This document shows positions 25,555-34,264 of a stretch of 64,000 nt of DNA, in pieces. The DNA lies in contig JAFYHC010000059.1 of assembly GCA_017539385.1 (NCBI GenBank), forward strand, positions 1 to 64,000, read 5' to 3'. Position 1 is the first letter of the stretch; the number at the start of each line of letters is the position of its first letter. A program made the position numbers and the translations under genes. Under the pieces are notes generated by a model. That model had not been told where the DNA came from. It was given only the letters and a program-made list of their open reading frames with translations, and did no database searches. Source of the stretch: Solobacterium sp. (GTDB lineage Bacteria > Bacillota_I > Bacilli_A > Erysipelotrichales > Erysipelotrichaceae).

Positions 25555-26817
25555 ATGGAAGCACAGTTTACAACTCTTGGCGCCCTTCTGGGCCTTGTGA
25601 TCGCTATCGTTCTTATTATTAAGAAAGTACAGCCTGCGTACTGCCTGATCCTGGGTGCACTGATCGGCGGACTGATCGGAGGCGGCGGACTGGTCAATAC
25701 CGTCAATACCATGGTCAGCGGCGCATCTTCCATGATGTCCAGTATCCTGCGTATTCTGACCAGCGGCATCCTTGCCGGCACTTTGATCAAGACCGGCTCT
25801 GCCCAGAAGATCGCTGAATCGATCGTCAATACACTTGGTGAATCCCGCGCAGTCACAGCCATCGCCATTGCCACAATGATCATCTGTGCTGTCGGCGTCT
25901 TCATTGATATCTCCGTCATCACCGTAGCACCGATCGCACTTGCCATCGGTGAAAAGGCAAACCTCTCCAAGAAAGGCGTTCTGCTTGCCATGATCGGCGG
26001 CGGAAAGGCTGGCAATATCCTTTCTCCCAATCCCAATACGATCGCCGTTTCCGAAGCCTTTGCACAGGATCTGACATCCGTCATGATGAAGAACCTGATC
26101 CCAGCAGTATGTGCACTTGCTGTTACGATCCTGCTGGCATCCCGCCTGGTAAAGGCGAATGATTCCAAGATCACCAAAGCAGATCTCGATGAAAGCGGCG
26201 AACAGAACCTGCCGTCCTTCCTGGCTGCTGCAGCCGGTCCGCTCTTCGTCATCCTGATGCTTGCGCTGCGTCCGCTTGCAGGCATTACGATCGACCCGTT
26301 AATTGCCCTCCCGGCCGGCGGTATCCTGTGTGCCATCGTTACCGGTCACGCAAAAGATATCACTGCCTGCGCAGAATATGGCTTATCCAAGGTCATCGGC
26401 GTTTCGATCCTGCTGATCGGCACCGGTACGATTGCCGGCATCATTAAGGCATCTGCCCTGCAGAACGATGTCACGGCCCTGCTGGAAGCGATGCATATGC
26501 CTGCATTCATCCTTGCACCTCTTGCCGGTATCCTGATGGCTGGTGCAACTGCCTCTACAACAGCCGGTGCTACTGTCGCTGCTCAGACCTTCTCCGGTAC
26601 GCTTCTTGATGCCGGTGTCCCAGGCCTCTCTGCTGCAGCCATGATCCATGCCGGCGCAACTGTCGTAGACTCCCTGCCCCATGGTTCCTTCTTCCATGCG
26701 ACTGGCGGATCGGTCAATATGTCGATCTCTGAACGCATGAAGCTGATCCCATACGAAGCAATGGTCGGTCTGACCAGCACGATTGCCGCAACGATCCTCT
26801 ATCTGATCGCCGGCTGA
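25555..26817 (+). CDS. GntP-family (gluconate/glycerate) permease (420 aa)
   Basis: A multi-span carrier of about 420 residues with the glycine-rich and polar segments of the GntP family of proton-coupled sugar acid transporters. Next to glycerate kinase, D-glycerate is the likely substrate; gluconate is possible. It ends just before a strong bidirectional terminator. Confidence 0.87.
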   Translation: MEAQFTTLGALLGLVIAIVLIIKKVQPAYCLILGALIGGLIGGGGLVNTVNTMVSGASSMMSSILRILTSGILAGTLIKTGSAQKIAESIVNTLGESRAVTAIAIATMIICAVGVFIDISVITVAPIALAIGEKANLSKKGVLLAMIGGGKAGNILSPNPNTIAVSEAFAQDLTSVMMKNLIPAVCALAVTILLASRLVKANDSKITKADLDESGEQNLPSFLAAAAGPLFVILMLALRPLAGITIDPLIALPAGGILCAIVTGHAKDITACAEYGLSKVIGVSILLIGTGTIAGIIKASALQNDVTALLEAMHMPAFILAPLAGILMAGATASTTAGATVAAQTFSGTLLDAGVPGLSAAAMIHAGATVVDSLPHGSFFHATGGSVNMSISERMKLIPYEAMVGLTSTIAATILYLIAG

Positions 26818-26831
26818 TCCACAGTATATAA

Positions 26832-26877
26832 AACATCCCGGATGCCTCTGATTCCCTTGGCATCCGGGATGTTTTTT
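26832..26877. terminator. bidirectional terminator between the GntP permease and KtrA genes
   Basis: A perfect 15-bp stem (26832-26846 with 26859-26873) is flanked by A and T runs on both sides. It reaches the stop codon of the convergent ktrA-like gene. Confidence 0.92.
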
Positions 26878-27544
26878 AATCCAGATTCAATGCTGCAATG
26901 CGTGTCGCATCGGCTGCGATCGTCAGGTAATCCTGCGCAGTCAGTATCGTGTCTTTGTTGATATTGATATCAACTTTCTTCGTATCCTCTTTGCGGATTC
27001 CGATGATATTGACACCATAGATCTCTCTCAGATTCAGTTCAGAGATCTTCCTGCCCTGCCACAGCTCCGGTACTTTGATTTCCATGATAATAAAATCACT
27101 GGTGACCTGATAGATATCGGTGATCTTGGGATTGATCAGGGAAATGCCGACACGCTGTCCCATCTCATTCTCCGGCTGTATCACCGTATCTGCACCGATG
27201 CTTTCCATGACGAACTTATAGCGCTCATTGTTGGCCTTGGCAATGATCGTCGGCACACCGAGTTCCTTCAGATTCAAGATCGTTATGACACTGGCTTCCA
27301 GCGAAGACCCCATGGACAGGATCGCCACATCCGCATCCCGTACACCGGCTTCCTTGAGCATTTCAATATCACGGGAGTCTGCACATACGGCATGCGGAAC
27401 GACTTCTGCGATCTCCTGTACAGCCAGCGGATCTTTATCGACAACGATCACATCCACGCCGGCATTGGCAATGGTCGTTGCTACGGCGGTGCCGAAATTT
27501 CCCAGGCCGATAACAACATATAATTTAGAATTCAGATCCGGCAT
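26876..27544 (-). CDS. potassium uptake regulator KtrA/TrkA (222 aa)
   Basis: This is a cytoplasmic RCK-domain protein that gates the KtrB channel in response to ATP/ADP or NADH. Rossmann motif GLGNFG is at residues 13-18, with the following acidic residue in VIVVDKDP, and the RCK_C domain fills the last 80 residues. The length is standard for KtrA. It follows the ktrB-like gene after 16 bases. Confidence 0.93.
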   Translation of the reverse strand: MPDLNSKLYVVIGLGNFGTAVATTIANAGVDVIVVDKDPLAVQEIAEVVPHAVCADSRDIEMLKEAGVRDADVAILSMGSSLEASVITILNLKELGVPTIIAKANNERYKFVMESIGADTVIQPENEMGQRVGISLINPKITDIYQVTSDFIIMEIKVPELWQGRKISELNLREIYGVNIIGIRKEDTKKVDININKDTILTAQDYLTIAADATRIAALNLD

Positions 27545-27560
27545 AACACTCCTCCTTTAA

Positions 27561-28985
27561 TCAGCCGATGATAATATCCGCATCCGGGTACGACGCATGA
27601 CTGCGGGCACGCGGTGCCTTGTGGAACGCCGTATATAGACTCAGCGGTCCCAGTCTTCCAATAAACATCAGAACCATGATCACTGCCTTCCCCAGCGTTG
27701 ACAGCGATGCCGTGATCCCGGTCGATATGCCTACTGTGGCAATGGCGGAAAACGCCTCAAAGATCAGCGACAGCAGCAGCTTTCCCGGTTCAAAGATACA
27801 CAGCAGCATGATTGCGACATAGAGGATTCCCACATACAGCGACAATATCATAAACGCATGTTTCAACAGGTCCGGTGAGATGCGGCGGTGTTCCACGACC
27901 GCATCTTTTTTATCTTCATTCAGCGAGTTTCTGGCTGTGGCATATAATACCGCTGCCGTTGTTGTCTTGATACCGCCTGCCGTACCGCCGGGCGATCCGC
28001 CTACCAGCATGAACCCGCACATCAGCAGCAGCGTCGGCCTGGAACATCTGCCGATCACGACGGTCGCAAAGCCTGCTGTACGCAGCGTCACCGACTGAAA
28101 CATACATGCCAATAATCCTTCGGCCTTGCCCATCGATGCCAGTGTGCCGGAATTATCCCCTTCCAGTATGGCAAACAGTACAGTACCCAAAACCAGCAGT
28201 ACAGCCGTTGTTTTTAATACGATACGTGCATGGACGGAAAGATACCGGTGCCGGCGGCGGAATACATTTCCGCTGTTCAGACGGCTTTTGATCAGATCAT
28301 ACAGTTCAAACCATACCACAAAGCCAAGACCGCCTGTCACGATGAGCAACATCACTGTCATATTGACCAGAGGATCACCGGCAAACATCACCAATGAATC
28401 CGAAGCGATACAGTCAAATCCTGCATTGGTAAATGCCGATACGGCTAAAAACAATGCATTGAACAGGCCTGTCCCCATGCCATAGATCTGCGTCATGCGC
28501 AAAGAAAGCAGCACGAAGCCGATTCCCTCAAAGACGATCGTATACAGCATGATCCTGCGGATATAGCGCGGTACATCGTACAGATCGCTCTTTCCGGCTG
28601 TTGCGGCAAACAGCTTCTTTTCCACCGTATCCATGCGCCGCCGTGTCTGCTGCATTAATACAGCAATGATCGTCATCGGACCAAGTCCCCCTGCCTGCAT
28701 CAGCAGAATGAGAACGATTCTGCCAAACAGGCTGTACTGTTCTGCCACCGTAACAGTCGACAGCCCGGTCACGCATACCGCACTCACTGCAACAAACAGA
28801 TTATCCAGATACGGTACTTTCGGCCGCAGATTTGCGATCGGCAGGTTCAGAAGAAAAGAACCGGTCAGAATCAGTGCAAGAAACGAATACAAAAGAAGCT
28901 TCTCCGGTCTGTTTGAGCGGGCAAGCCGTTCTGCCGGTGACAGTCTTCTTCGCCATAGATGCAGTGTCTGTAACGGTTCATTCAT
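27561..28985 (-). CDS. potassium transporter KtrB/TrkH family (474 aa)
   Basis: This is a Trk/Ktr superfamily channel with four M1-P-M2 repeats; selectivity-filter glycines can be seen in AVCVTGLSTV, FTNAGFD, LRTAGFATV and IATVGIST. An N-terminal cytoplasmic extension of about 35 residues rich in arginine precedes the first helix. The start at 28985 has a GAAGGA ribosome binding site. It forms a potassium uptake unit with the KtrA gene that follows. Confidence 0.92.
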   Translation of the reverse strand: MNEPLQTLHLWRRRLSPAERLARSNRPEKLLLYSFLALILTGSFLLNLPIANLRPKVPYLDNLFVAVSAVCVTGLSTVTVAEQYSLFGRIVLILLMQAGGLGPMTIIAVLMQQTRRRMDTVEKKLFAATAGKSDLYDVPRYIRRIMLYTIVFEGIGFVLLSLRMTQIYGMGTGLFNALFLAVSAFTNAGFDCIASDSLVMFAGDPLVNMTVMLLIVTGGLGFVVWFELYDLIKSRLNSGNVFRRRHRYLSVHARIVLKTTAVLLVLGTVLFAILEGDNSGTLASMGKAEGLLACMFQSVTLRTAGFATVVIGRCSRPTLLLMCGFMLVGGSPGGTAGGIKTTTAAVLYATARNSLNEDKKDAVVEHRRISPDLLKHAFMILSLYVGILYVAIMLLCIFEPGKLLLSLIFEAFSAIATVGISTGITASLSTLGKAVIMVLMFIGRLGPLSLYTAFHKAPRARSHASYPDADIIIG

Positions 28986-29082
28986 ACATGCATTCCTTCT
29001 GCCTTTAAGTGTAAATGCTTTCTCTCTCAGCGACAAACTGTTCGCATGAATTTCACATTAAAATTTGTCCTGCAATTGAAAA

Positions 29083-29112
29083 AGCACATCCCGGTTCATA
29101 CCGGAATGTGCT
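29083..29112 (-). terminator. terminator of the hexuronate operon
   Basis: The stem AGCACAT-CCCGGT/ACCGG-AATGTGCT with a short loop is followed by TTTTTC on the minus strand, 10 bases after the glucuronate isomerase stop. Confidence 0.85.
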
Positions 29113-29122
29113 CTATTGCTTC

Positions 29123-30556
29123 TTACAGGTGGAAATAGCGGGCAGCGTTTGTATAGCTGATGCCTTCTACGATCTTCTTCAGAGAAGCTTCGTAGTTCGG
29201 ATATTCACCATTCTCTACCCAGTTGCCGATCAGGTTGCACATGATACGGCGGAAGTAATCATGACGTGCATAGGACAGGAAGCTTCTCGAGTCTGTCAGC
29301 ATGCCTACAAAGTTGCCTAACAGTCCCAGATTTGCAAGTGCACGCATCTGGTCTTCCATACCGCTCTTTGTATCATTGAACCACCATGCAGAACCAAGCT
29401 GGATCTTGCCTGGTACTTCATCTCCCTGGAAGCATCCCAGCAGTGTTCCGAGCAGTTCATTATCTGCCGGGTTCAGCGAGTAGACAATTGTCTTCGGGCA
29501 TTCACCGTTCAGATCCAGAGCAGATAACAGATCAGCGATGCTCTGACCGCATGTATTCTGTGCGATCATATCGAAACCGGTATCCGGTCCCAGACGTCTG
29601 TACATACGCTCATTTGCATTTCTGTGGCAGGAGAAGTGCAGCTGCATTGCTATGTCAAGACGGTGATACGCCTTGCCCAGTTCCAGCAGAACAGCTGTCT
29701 GATAGATCTCTGCTTCTTCAACAGTGATCGGTTCACCAGCCATTGCCTTTGCATAAACGGCATTGACTTCTTCTGGTGTTCCCTGGCGGAACGGGATATA
29801 GTCCAGACCATGGTCACTTGCACGGCATCCCATCTCATGGAAGAACTCCAGACGTTCCAGCAGAGCATTGATGACATCATCTGCAGTTGCCAGTGTCTCT
29901 TTACCTACGCTCTTAGCCAGCTGTGCAATGTATTCCTTAAAGCCTTCCTTGTTGATGTTGAGGGCTTTGTCCGGACGGAAGGACGGGCATACCTTTACGC
30001 TGATGGAAGGATCTTCCGCGATCTTCTTATGCCATTCCAGAGAATCGATCGGATCATCTGTTGTACCGATGAAAGCAACATTGGACTGACGGATCAGACC
30101 GCGTACTGTCATGTTCGGATCATTCTGCAGCTTGTCATTGCACTTGTTCCAGATTGCTTCCGCATTGTCAACTGTCAGCGGTTCTTCAACACCGAAATAC
30201 TTGTGCAGTTCGGCATTGCACCAGTGATACATCGGGTTGCCGATTGCCATTTCCAGTGCTTCTGCAAACTTCAGAAAACGCTCGAAGTCTGGCTTGTCAC
30301 CGGTGATGTAGTCTTCGGATACACCATTGGAGCGCATGACTCTCCACTTGTAGTGGTCACCGAAATACGTTCCGTCCGGGTTCTTTCCGCCCAGCCATAC
30401 TTCTGCCAGGTTGTTGAACCGGCGGTCTTCGTAGATTTCCTTCGGCGAAATGTGGCAGTGGTAGTCCACTAACGGCATCTTATCAGCATAATCGTGGAAA
30501 AGATGCTGTGCTGTTTCTGTCTCCAGAAGGAAGTTCTTGTCCATAAATGGTTTCAT
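29123..30556 (-). CDS. uxaC: glucuronate/galacturonate isomerase UxaC (477 aa)
   Basis: UxaC converts D-galacturonate to D-tagaturonate and D-glucuronate to D-fructuronate. It belongs to the amidohydrolase-like fold; the metal-binding HCH is in LVDYHCHISP near residue 33. The length agrees with the family (about 470). It is the last gene of the hexuronate transcript, 13 bases after a sugar kinase gene. It is the first enzyme for the galacturonate released by the pectin-degrading enzymes encoded upstream. Confidence 0.95.
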   Translation of the reverse strand: MKPFMDKNFLLETETAQHLFHDYADKMPLVDYHCHISPKEIYEDRRFNNLAEVWLGGKNPDGTYFGDHYKWRVMRSNGVSEDYITGDKPDFERFLKFAEALEMAIGNPMYHWCNAELHKYFGVEEPLTVDNAEAIWNKCNDKLQNDPNMTVRGLIRQSNVAFIGTTDDPIDSLEWHKKIAEDPSISVKVCPSFRPDKALNINKEGFKEYIAQLAKSVGKETLATADDVINALLERLEFFHEMGCRASDHGLDYIPFRQGTPEEVNAVYAKAMAGEPITVEEAEIYQTAVLLELGKAYHRLDIAMQLHFSCHRNANERMYRRLGPDTGFDMIAQNTCGQSIADLLSALDLNGECPKTIVYSLNPADNELLGTLLGCFQGDEVPGKIQLGSAWWFNDTKSGMEDQMRALANLGLLGNFVGMLTDSRSFLSYARHDYFRRIMCNLIGNWVENGEYPNYEASLKKIVEGISYTNAARYFHL

Positions 30557-30569
30557 AGTCTTTGTCCTC

Positions 30570-31655
30570 TTATCTCTTAATATCGTAATTCATGTTCATC
30601 AGGTTGCGGATACTTTCCACATCATCGACGATATTTCCGTCACCGTGGATCGTATGCTTGATGACACTTGATGCTACAGCAAAGTTTACCATATCCATTG
30701 GTTTATATCCATTCATCATTGCATAGATCAGGCCGCTTGCGAATGCATCACCGCCGCCGACACGGTCCAGAATGTTGAATGTAAACATACGGCTTTCAAA
30801 TGTATGTCCCTGATACCACATATATGCCATCAGGCTGTTTTCACTTCCTGAATGGGCATAGCGCACATGACGGGCAATGCATTTGATATTCGGATACTGA
30901 CGTACAAATGCCTGGAAGACTTCATCCTGCTCTTCATAGCTCGGATGCATATCCAGTCCGTCTTTATAGTCACCCTTGGATGGGTCTTCCGGATCTCTGT
31001 AGAGATGATACGGTTCAATTCCAAACAATACATCGACATATGGAAGACACTGTGTGCAGTAATCACGTGCTTCTTCCCATGTCCATAGCAGCGAGCGGAA
31101 GTTGCCGTCAAAGCTGACGGTAAGTCCCTTCTCTTTTGCTTTCTTCATTAAGCGCAGTGTGAACTCTGCACAGCTTTTGCTTAATGCCGGAGTAATGCCG
31201 CTGAGATGCAGCCAGTCATATCCTTCCAGCAGTGCATCTTCATCGATGGATGAGAAATCAAACTCTGCAATTGCACTGTGCTTGCGGTCGTAGGTGACCC
31301 GTGACGGGCGGATTCCGTATCCGGTCTCCAGATAGTAGACACCCATACGATGCGTCGGTGTCTGCTCAGGGGTGGAGAGAATGACCGGTGTGCAGTGTAC
31401 ATCATTGCTTCGAAGCATACGGACTGCACTCTTGCCCAGTGAGTTATCCGGTACGACACTGAAGAATGTACTGTCTACTTTCAGGTTGGCAAGTGCCAGA
31501 GCAATATTCGCCTCACTGCCTCCGTAGCTGATCTCAAAGTTGGTTGCCACCCGGATCTTGTTGTAATTGGGCGGGGTAAGGCGCATCATGACTTCCCCGA
31601 AGGTAATGAACCGTTTCCCTGTATATTCATTCAGCAGAGGATTGTGATGCATCAT
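30570..31655 (-). CDS. PfkB-family sugar kinase, second KDG kinase-like (361 aa)
   Basis: A ribokinase-type kinase with the PfkB anion-hole and catalytic Asp block (LDRVGGGDAFASG). It is clearly related to the adjacent kinase but differs widely and has an N-terminal extension of about 15 residues. It may phosphorylate 2-keto-3-deoxygluconate or a related keto-sugar such as 5-keto-4-deoxyuronate products. The start at 31655 follows AGGAG and overlaps the upstream gene's terminus region by position only (22-base gap). Confidence 0.85.
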   Translation of the reverse strand: MMHHNPLLNEYTGKRFITFGEVMMRLTPPNYNKIRVATNFEISYGGSEANIALALANLKVDSTFFSVVPDNSLGKSAVRMLRSNDVHCTPVILSTPEQTPTHRMGVYYLETGYGIRPSRVTYDRKHSAIAEFDFSSIDEDALLEGYDWLHLSGITPALSKSCAEFTLRLMKKAKEKGLTVSFDGNFRSLLWTWEEARDYCTQCLPYVDVLFGIEPYHLYRDPEDPSKGDYKDGLDMHPSYEEQDEVFQAFVRQYPNIKCIARHVRYAHSGSENSLMAYMWYQGHTFESRMFTFNILDRVGGGDAFASGLIYAMMNGYKPMDMVNFAVASSVIKHTIHGDGNIVDDVESIRNLMNMNYDIKR

Positions 31656-31677
31656 AATCGTATTCTCCTGTTCTTTC

Positions 31678-32706
31678 TCAGCGCTGGATCCGTCCTGATC
31701 CGTCACCGCCGGCAAGCTTTTCAACTTCCGCTACGGTCATCATGTTGTAATCGCCTTCGATCGTATGCTTGAGAGCAGATGCCGCAACTGCGAATTCGAC
31801 GGTATCCTGCGTGCTCTTATGGTTCAGAAGTGCATAGATCAGGCCGCCGCCGAAGCTGTCACCGCCGCCGACACGATCGATGATACGCAGCTCATACTTC
31901 TTCGAGAAGCAGTATTCACCGCTCTCTGCATCGTACAGCATTGCGCTCCAGCCATTGTCGGATGCACTGTGGGATTCCCGCAGTGTGATCGCTACTTTTT
32001 CAAAGTGGAATGTATCAGCCAGCTGTCTTGCAACGGACTTATAGCCTTCTCTGTTCAAAGAACCGCCATAGATATCGGTCGCTTCTGCTTCAATGCCGAA
32101 GACGTCTTTTGCATCTTCTTCATTGGCGATGCAGACATCCACATACTGGCACAGATCGCTCATGGCTGCTCTTGCTTCTTCACGTGTCCACAGTTTTCCG
32201 CGGTAGTTCAGATCACAGGAAATCTTGATTCCCTTTGCCTTGGCTGCCTTGCATGCTTCGCGGCAGATCTCGACAACATTCGGTCCCAGTGCCGGTGTAA
32301 TACCGGTAAAGTGGAACCATTCCGTACCGTCGAAGATCTCATCCCAGTTGAAGTCTTCCGGCTTTGCCAGCTGGATCGCACTGTTGGCACGGTCATAGAT
32401 GCATACGCTTCCGCGCTGGGAAGCACCCTTTTCGTTGTAATAGATACCGACACGGTCGCCGCCGCGGACGATCTTTGTCGTATCAACGCCATCCCCGCGC
32501 AGACTGTTGCCAGCTGCCTGTCCGATGGCATGTGCCGGCAGTTTTGTAACAAACGCTGCATCGATGCCATAGTTGGCCAGAGAAACCGCTACGTTGGCTT
32601 CTCCGCCGCCGAATGTGAATTCCAGGGCATTTGCCTGGACGAAACGTTCATAGTTGAACGGCTGCAGGCGAACCATCAGTTCGCCGAATGTAACGACTCT
32701 GCTCAA
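31678..32706 (-). CDS. kdgK: 2-keto-3-deoxygluconate kinase KdgK (342 aa)
   Basis: KDG kinase phosphorylates 2-keto-3-deoxygluconate to KDPG, the substrate of the aldolase encoded just upstream. The PfkB block RVGGGDSFGGG with its catalytic Asp is intact and the start (VVTFGELMVRLQP) is typical of KdgK. The start is two bases after the stop codon of the aldolase gene, so the pair is tightly linked. The length is normal. Confidence 0.9.
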   Translation of the reverse strand: MSRVVTFGELMVRLQPFNYERFVQANALEFTFGGGEANVAVSLANYGIDAAFVTKLPAHAIGQAAGNSLRGDGVDTTKIVRGGDRVGIYYNEKGASQRGSVCIYDRANSAIQLAKPEDFNWDEIFDGTEWFHFTGITPALGPNVVEICREACKAAKAKGIKISCDLNYRGKLWTREEARAAMSDLCQYVDVCIANEEDAKDVFGIEAEATDIYGGSLNREGYKSVARQLADTFHFEKVAITLRESHSASDNGWSAMLYDAESGEYCFSKKYELRIIDRVGGGDSFGGGLIYALLNHKSTQDTVEFAVAASALKHTIEGDYNMMTVAEVEKLAGGDGSGRIQR

Positions 32707-32708
32707 GG

Positions 32709-33350
32709 TCAGCCTCTGATCCGGTCAACGATCTCTCTGGACTGTCTGCACAGTTCTTTGATCTTGTCCCAGTTTCCGTTTTCAATGTCGTCTGCCTTAA
32801 CCATGTAGGAACCGCCGCATGCAGCGATGATCGGGCAGCTGAGGTATTCTTCCAGATTCTTTAAGGAGATGCCGCCTGTCGGCATAACTTTGAACATCGG
32901 GAACGGTGCGTTCATAGCCTTGATCTTTGCCAGACCGCCGGACTGTTCTGCCGGGAAGAATTTAACTACTTCATAGCCATACGGAAGAGCCATCTGGTAT
33001 TCTGTCGGAGTTGTAACACCCGGGAAGTACTGGATATTCAGTTCTGCGCACTTGTCAGCCAGTACAGCGCTGAAACCCGGTGAAACGATAAACTGTGCAC
33101 CGGCATCAACAGCTGCCTGTACCTGTGCTTCTGTCAGGACGGTACCTGCACCGACGATCATTTCCGGGCATGTCTCTTTCATGATCTTGATTGCCTTGTC
33201 TGCGCCTGCAGCACGGAATGTAACTTCCGCTACCGGTAAGCCGCCTTCGCACAGTGCCTTTGCCAGCGGGGCAGCATCTCTTTCCGGATTGTTCAGTTTG
33301 ATGACCGGTACGACACCGATCTTAGCAATAGCTTCATTCAGCTGATTCAT
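32709..33350 (-). CDS. eda: KDPG/KHG aldolase Eda (213 aa)
   Basis: This class I aldolase splits 2-keto-3-deoxy-6-phosphogluconate into pyruvate and glyceraldehyde-3-phosphate. The Schiff-base Lys is in VVKFFPAEQ, the catalytic Glu in the VTFRAAG region, and the phosphate loop in MPTGGIS. The length matches the family. It completes the Entner-Doudoroff-like end of the uronate pathway. Confidence 0.95.
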   Translation of the reverse strand: MNQLNEAIAKIGVVPVIKLNNPERDAAPLAKALCEGGLPVAEVTFRAAGADKAIKIMKETCPEMIVGAGTVLTEAQVQAAVDAGAQFIVSPGFSAVLADKCAELNIQYFPGVTTPTEYQMALPYGYEVVKFFPAEQSGGLAKIKAMNAPFPMFKVMPTGGISLKNLEEYLSCPIIAACGGSYMVKADDIENGNWDKIKELCRQSREIVDRIRG

Positions 33351-33377
33351 GATACTAATTCCTCCTGTGTTTTCTGA

Positions 33378-34232
33378 TTATAGCTGTCTGTACAGCGTCT
33401 CCAGCATGATCCTTGCCTTTTCCGCATTGTCATTGCTGGTATTTTCCAGTGTTGTCTGGATATACGGCTTGCGTGTCTTGATGAACTTCAGAATATTGGT
33501 ATAGTCCATCATGCCCTCTCCGGCCGCAATGCTCTTGAGATCATCGCCTTCCGGTACAAAGTCTTTCAGATGCACGACGGCGATCCTGTCACAGAGCAGG
33601 TCCATCGTTTCTGCAAAGATCTCTTCCCGTTTTTCCATATTGCCCGGATACAGCAGATTGACCGGATCGAATATGATGCGCAGGTTTCTCGAACCAATGG
33701 CATCAATGACGGTTTTTGCCCGTTCGGCATTGTAGACGATATGCTTCCATACCGGTTCAATTGCTACGCTGACACCGTATTTTTCCGCACATTCCACGAC
33801 CGGCGCAAGACCTCTGATGAAGGTTTCCAGTGCTTCTTTGGAATGTGTATTGGCATCGAATTTGTACTCTGCGTTGGGAGCACCGGTCTCGGTACCGACG
33901 ACCGATGCCCCAAGCAGAGAAGCTACGCGTATGTTGCCATAGTATTTGGACTGGATCTCCTGGAGCTTCGTGGGATCCGGGTGTGCCAGATTCAGATAGC
34001 ACCCCAGTACCGCTACATCCAGGCCATACCGGTCAAAGACACGCTTTGTATACCGGCCCAGTCCTTCTGTCAGTGCCGCATCATCAAATGTGATGCCGGA
34101 CATTACTTTGGAATACGCCAGATGGACGCACGAGAATCCCTCTCCCTGTGCTTTTTTCGCGCGTTCTTCCATCGTTTTGAATTGTGGATCGAGGGATGCA
34201 TTAACGTCATGAAGACGGATGCCTAACTGCAT
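33378..34232 (-). CDS. sugar phosphate isomerase/epimerase, TIM barrel (284 aa)
   Basis: An AP-endonuclease-2-like xylose-isomerase-type barrel with metal ligands expected in VAIEPV (Glu), IIFDPVNL (Asp) and VVHLKDF (His). Such proteins epimerise or isomerise keto-sugars, and some act on D-tagatose or uronate derivatives. Its place between altronate dehydratase and KDPG aldolase suggests a step in uronate use, but the substrate cannot be named. It is not a canonical enzyme of the Ashwell pathway. Confidence 0.82.
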   Translation of the reverse strand: MQLGIRLHDVNASLDPQFKTMEERAKKAQGEGFSCVHLAYSKVMSGITFDDAALTEGLGRYTKRVFDRYGLDVAVLGCYLNLAHPDPTKLQEIQSKYYGNIRVASLLGASVVGTETGAPNAEYKFDANTHSKEALETFIRGLAPVVECAEKYGVSVAIEPVWKHIVYNAERAKTVIDAIGSRNLRIIFDPVNLLYPGNMEKREEIFAETMDLLCDRIAVVHLKDFVPEGDDLKSIAAGEGMMDYTNILKFIKTRKPYIQTTLENTSNDNAEKARIMLETLYRQL

Positions 34233-34264
34233 GGTATTTCTCCTTTCCCGTGCGCCTTGTTTTT

